Shown here one piece after another: positions 5,361-6,276 of a stretch of 6,276 nt of DNA. Each line of letters starts with the position of its first letter. The first letter of the stretch is position 1. The translations under genes were made by a program, and so were the position numbers. The notes under the pieces are model-generated. The model saw nothing but the letters and a program-made list of their open reading frames with translations. It was not told where the DNA came from and searched no databases. The stretch spans positions 1 to 6,276 of the forward strand of contig CALHDP010000155.1 of assembly GCA_938023085.1 (NCBI GenBank). The letters run 5' to 3'. The DNA comes from an uncultured Collinsella sp. (GTDB taxonomy: Bacteria; Actinomycetota; Coriobacteriia; Coriobacteriales; Coriobacteriaceae).

Positions 5361-6276
5361 ATGCCCATTCGCATTCCCGACGCCCTCCCTGCCGCCGCGC
5401 AGCTCGAGAGCGAGAACATCTTTGTCATGACCGAGTACCGCGCGCTGCACCAGGACATCCGCCCGCTGCGCGTGCTCATCCTCAACCTCATGCCCACCAA
5501 GATTGCCACCGAGACGCAAATCATGCGCAAGCTCTCCAACACGCCGCTGCAGGTGGAGGTGGACCTGCTGCGCACCAAGACGCACGAGGCCACGCACGTA
5601 AGCGCCGGCCACCTGGAGACGTTCTACCGCACGTTTGACGACATCCGCGACATCCACTACGACGGCCTGATCATCACGGGCGCGCCGGTGGAGCAGATGC
5701 CGTTCGAGGAGGTCGACTACTGGCCCGAACTCTGCCAGATCATGGATTGGTCCACCACGCACGTGCACTCTACGCTGCACATTTGCTGGGGCGCACAGGC
5801 GGGCCTGTATCACCACTACGGTATTCAGAAGCACGACCTGCCGGCAAAGGCGAGTGGAGTGTTCGAGCATTATCTGGTGAAGCCGCAAAGCCCGCTGGTC
5901 CGTGGTTTTGACGACCGCTTTTATGCCGTGCATTCGCGCAACACCGATGTGCGCCGCGAGGACGTGGAGGCCGAGCCGCAGCTTGAGGTCGTGGCCGTGT
6001 CCGACGAGGTGGGCCTGTACATTGTCAAGTCGACCGACAGCCGCCGCTTCTTTGTCTTTGGCCATCCCGAGTACGATACCGACACGCTGCGCCTGGAGTA
6101 CGAGCGCGACGTGAAGCGCGGCCTCAACCCTCAGGTGCCGGCGCATTACTTCCCGGGCGACGACCCCACCGCCGAGCCGCGCAACGTCTGGCGCAGCCAG
6201 GCTCAGCTGCTCTACACCAACTGGCTCAACTACTACGTCTACCAGACCACGCCCTACGATCTAGCCCGCGCCGGCG
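5361..6276 (+). CDS. metA: Homoserine O-acyltransferase MetA, probably acetyl-CoA specific; cut by the right edge
   Basis: MetA activates the hydroxyl of L-homoserine by acylation, the first committed step of methionine synthesis from homoserine, in the cytoplasm. The frame is open from the ATG to the window end, giving 305 residues; family members are about 300-310, so only a few C-terminal residues can be missing. It opens with MPIRIPDALPA, typical of the family. The class I glutamine amidotransferase-like fold shows nucleophile Cys142 (HICWGAQAG), His235 and Glu237 (FGHPEYDTDTL), matching E. coli numbering exactly. Residue 111, in TGAPVEQMPFEEVDYW, is Glu. From memory, Glu111 marks acetyl-CoA users (as in Bacillus cereus) and Gly111 marks succinyl-CoA users (as in E. 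coli), so homoserine O-acetyltransferase (MetAA) is the better name. AAGGAG at 5350-5355, 5 bases upstream, supports the start. It is divergent from the dehydrogenase; no convincing promoter or S-box riboswitch was seen upstream. Confidence 0.96.
   Translation, partial: MPIRIPDALPAAAQLESENIFVMTEYRALHQDIRPLRVLILNLMPTKIATETQIMRKLSNTPLQVEVDLLRTKTHEATHVSAGHLETFYRTFDDIRDIHYDGLIITGAPVEQMPFEEVDYWPELCQIMDWSTTHVHSTLHICWGAQAGLYHHYGIQKHDLPAKASGVFEHYLVKPQSPLVRGFDDRFYAVHSRNTDVRREDVEAEPQLEVVAVSDEVGLYIVKSTDSRRFFVFGHPEYDTDTLRLEYERDVKRGLNPQVPAHYFPGDDPTAEPRNVWRSQAQLLYTNWLNYYVYQTTPYDLARAG

Noticed and set aside
5247..6146. Long open frame on the - strand (299 codons) opposite metA
   Set aside because: Shadow of metA with no motif; metA is certain from its catalytic residues.
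1..6276. tRNA, rRNA, CRISPR array, transposase or phage genes
   Set aside because: None was seen on either strand; all space outside the five genes is accounted for by promoters, terminators and the palindrome.

Overview
The window is G+C-rich, with a strong preference for G or C at third codon positions, Shine-Dalgarno sites of the AAGGAG type and compact intergenic gaps. Together with the protein types, this suggests an anaerobic gut actinobacterium of the Coriobacteriia, most likely Collinsella or a close relative. That assignment is an inference from sequence character and was not tested by a search.

Layout. (1) Positions 1-1913, + strand: the 3' part of a RecQ DNA helicase gene, cut by the left edge of the window. 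(2) 1916-2680, +: a GntR/HutC-family (UTRA) transcription regulator that starts 2 bases after the recQ stop codon. (3) 2681-2824: a regulatory gap with four copies of a TAGAACAA-like 10-mer in two tandem pairs 62 bp apart, the second pair lying over the start of a good sigma-70-like promoter. (4) 2825-3793, +: a SIS-domain sugar-phosphate deglycase of the FrlB/FraB type, followed by a strong intrinsic terminator. (5) 3794-4171: 378 bp with no credible gene. It holds that terminator, a large imperfect palindrome (65-nt arms, 56 of 65 matching, 52-nt centre) that looks like a dispersed intergenic repeat or MITE, and the terminator of the next gene. (6) 4172-5149, - strand: an NAD-dependent L-2-hydroxyacid dehydrogenase, closer in its loop residues to L-2-hydroxyisocaproate dehydrogenase than to classical lactate dehydrogenase. 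(7) 5150-5360: the divergent promoter gap. (8) 5361 to the right edge, +: MetA, almost complete, carrying the Glu111 that marks acetyl-CoA rather than succinyl-CoA use.

How the genes relate. The likely functional unit is the GntR regulator plus the deglycase: the regulator's effector domain is of the sugar-phosphate-sensing kind, and the gap between the two genes carries candidate operators. This would be a small, self-regulated module for breaking down phosphorylated Amadori compounds such as fructose-amino acids. No kinase or transporter is visible, so substrate supply must be encoded elsewhere. recQ (DNA repair), the hydroxyacid dehydrogenase (fermentative redox balance) and metA (methionine synthesis) are separate housekeeping functions. 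Most of the window is ordinary chromosome. The regulatory gap and the palindrome are the parts that most deserve a second look.
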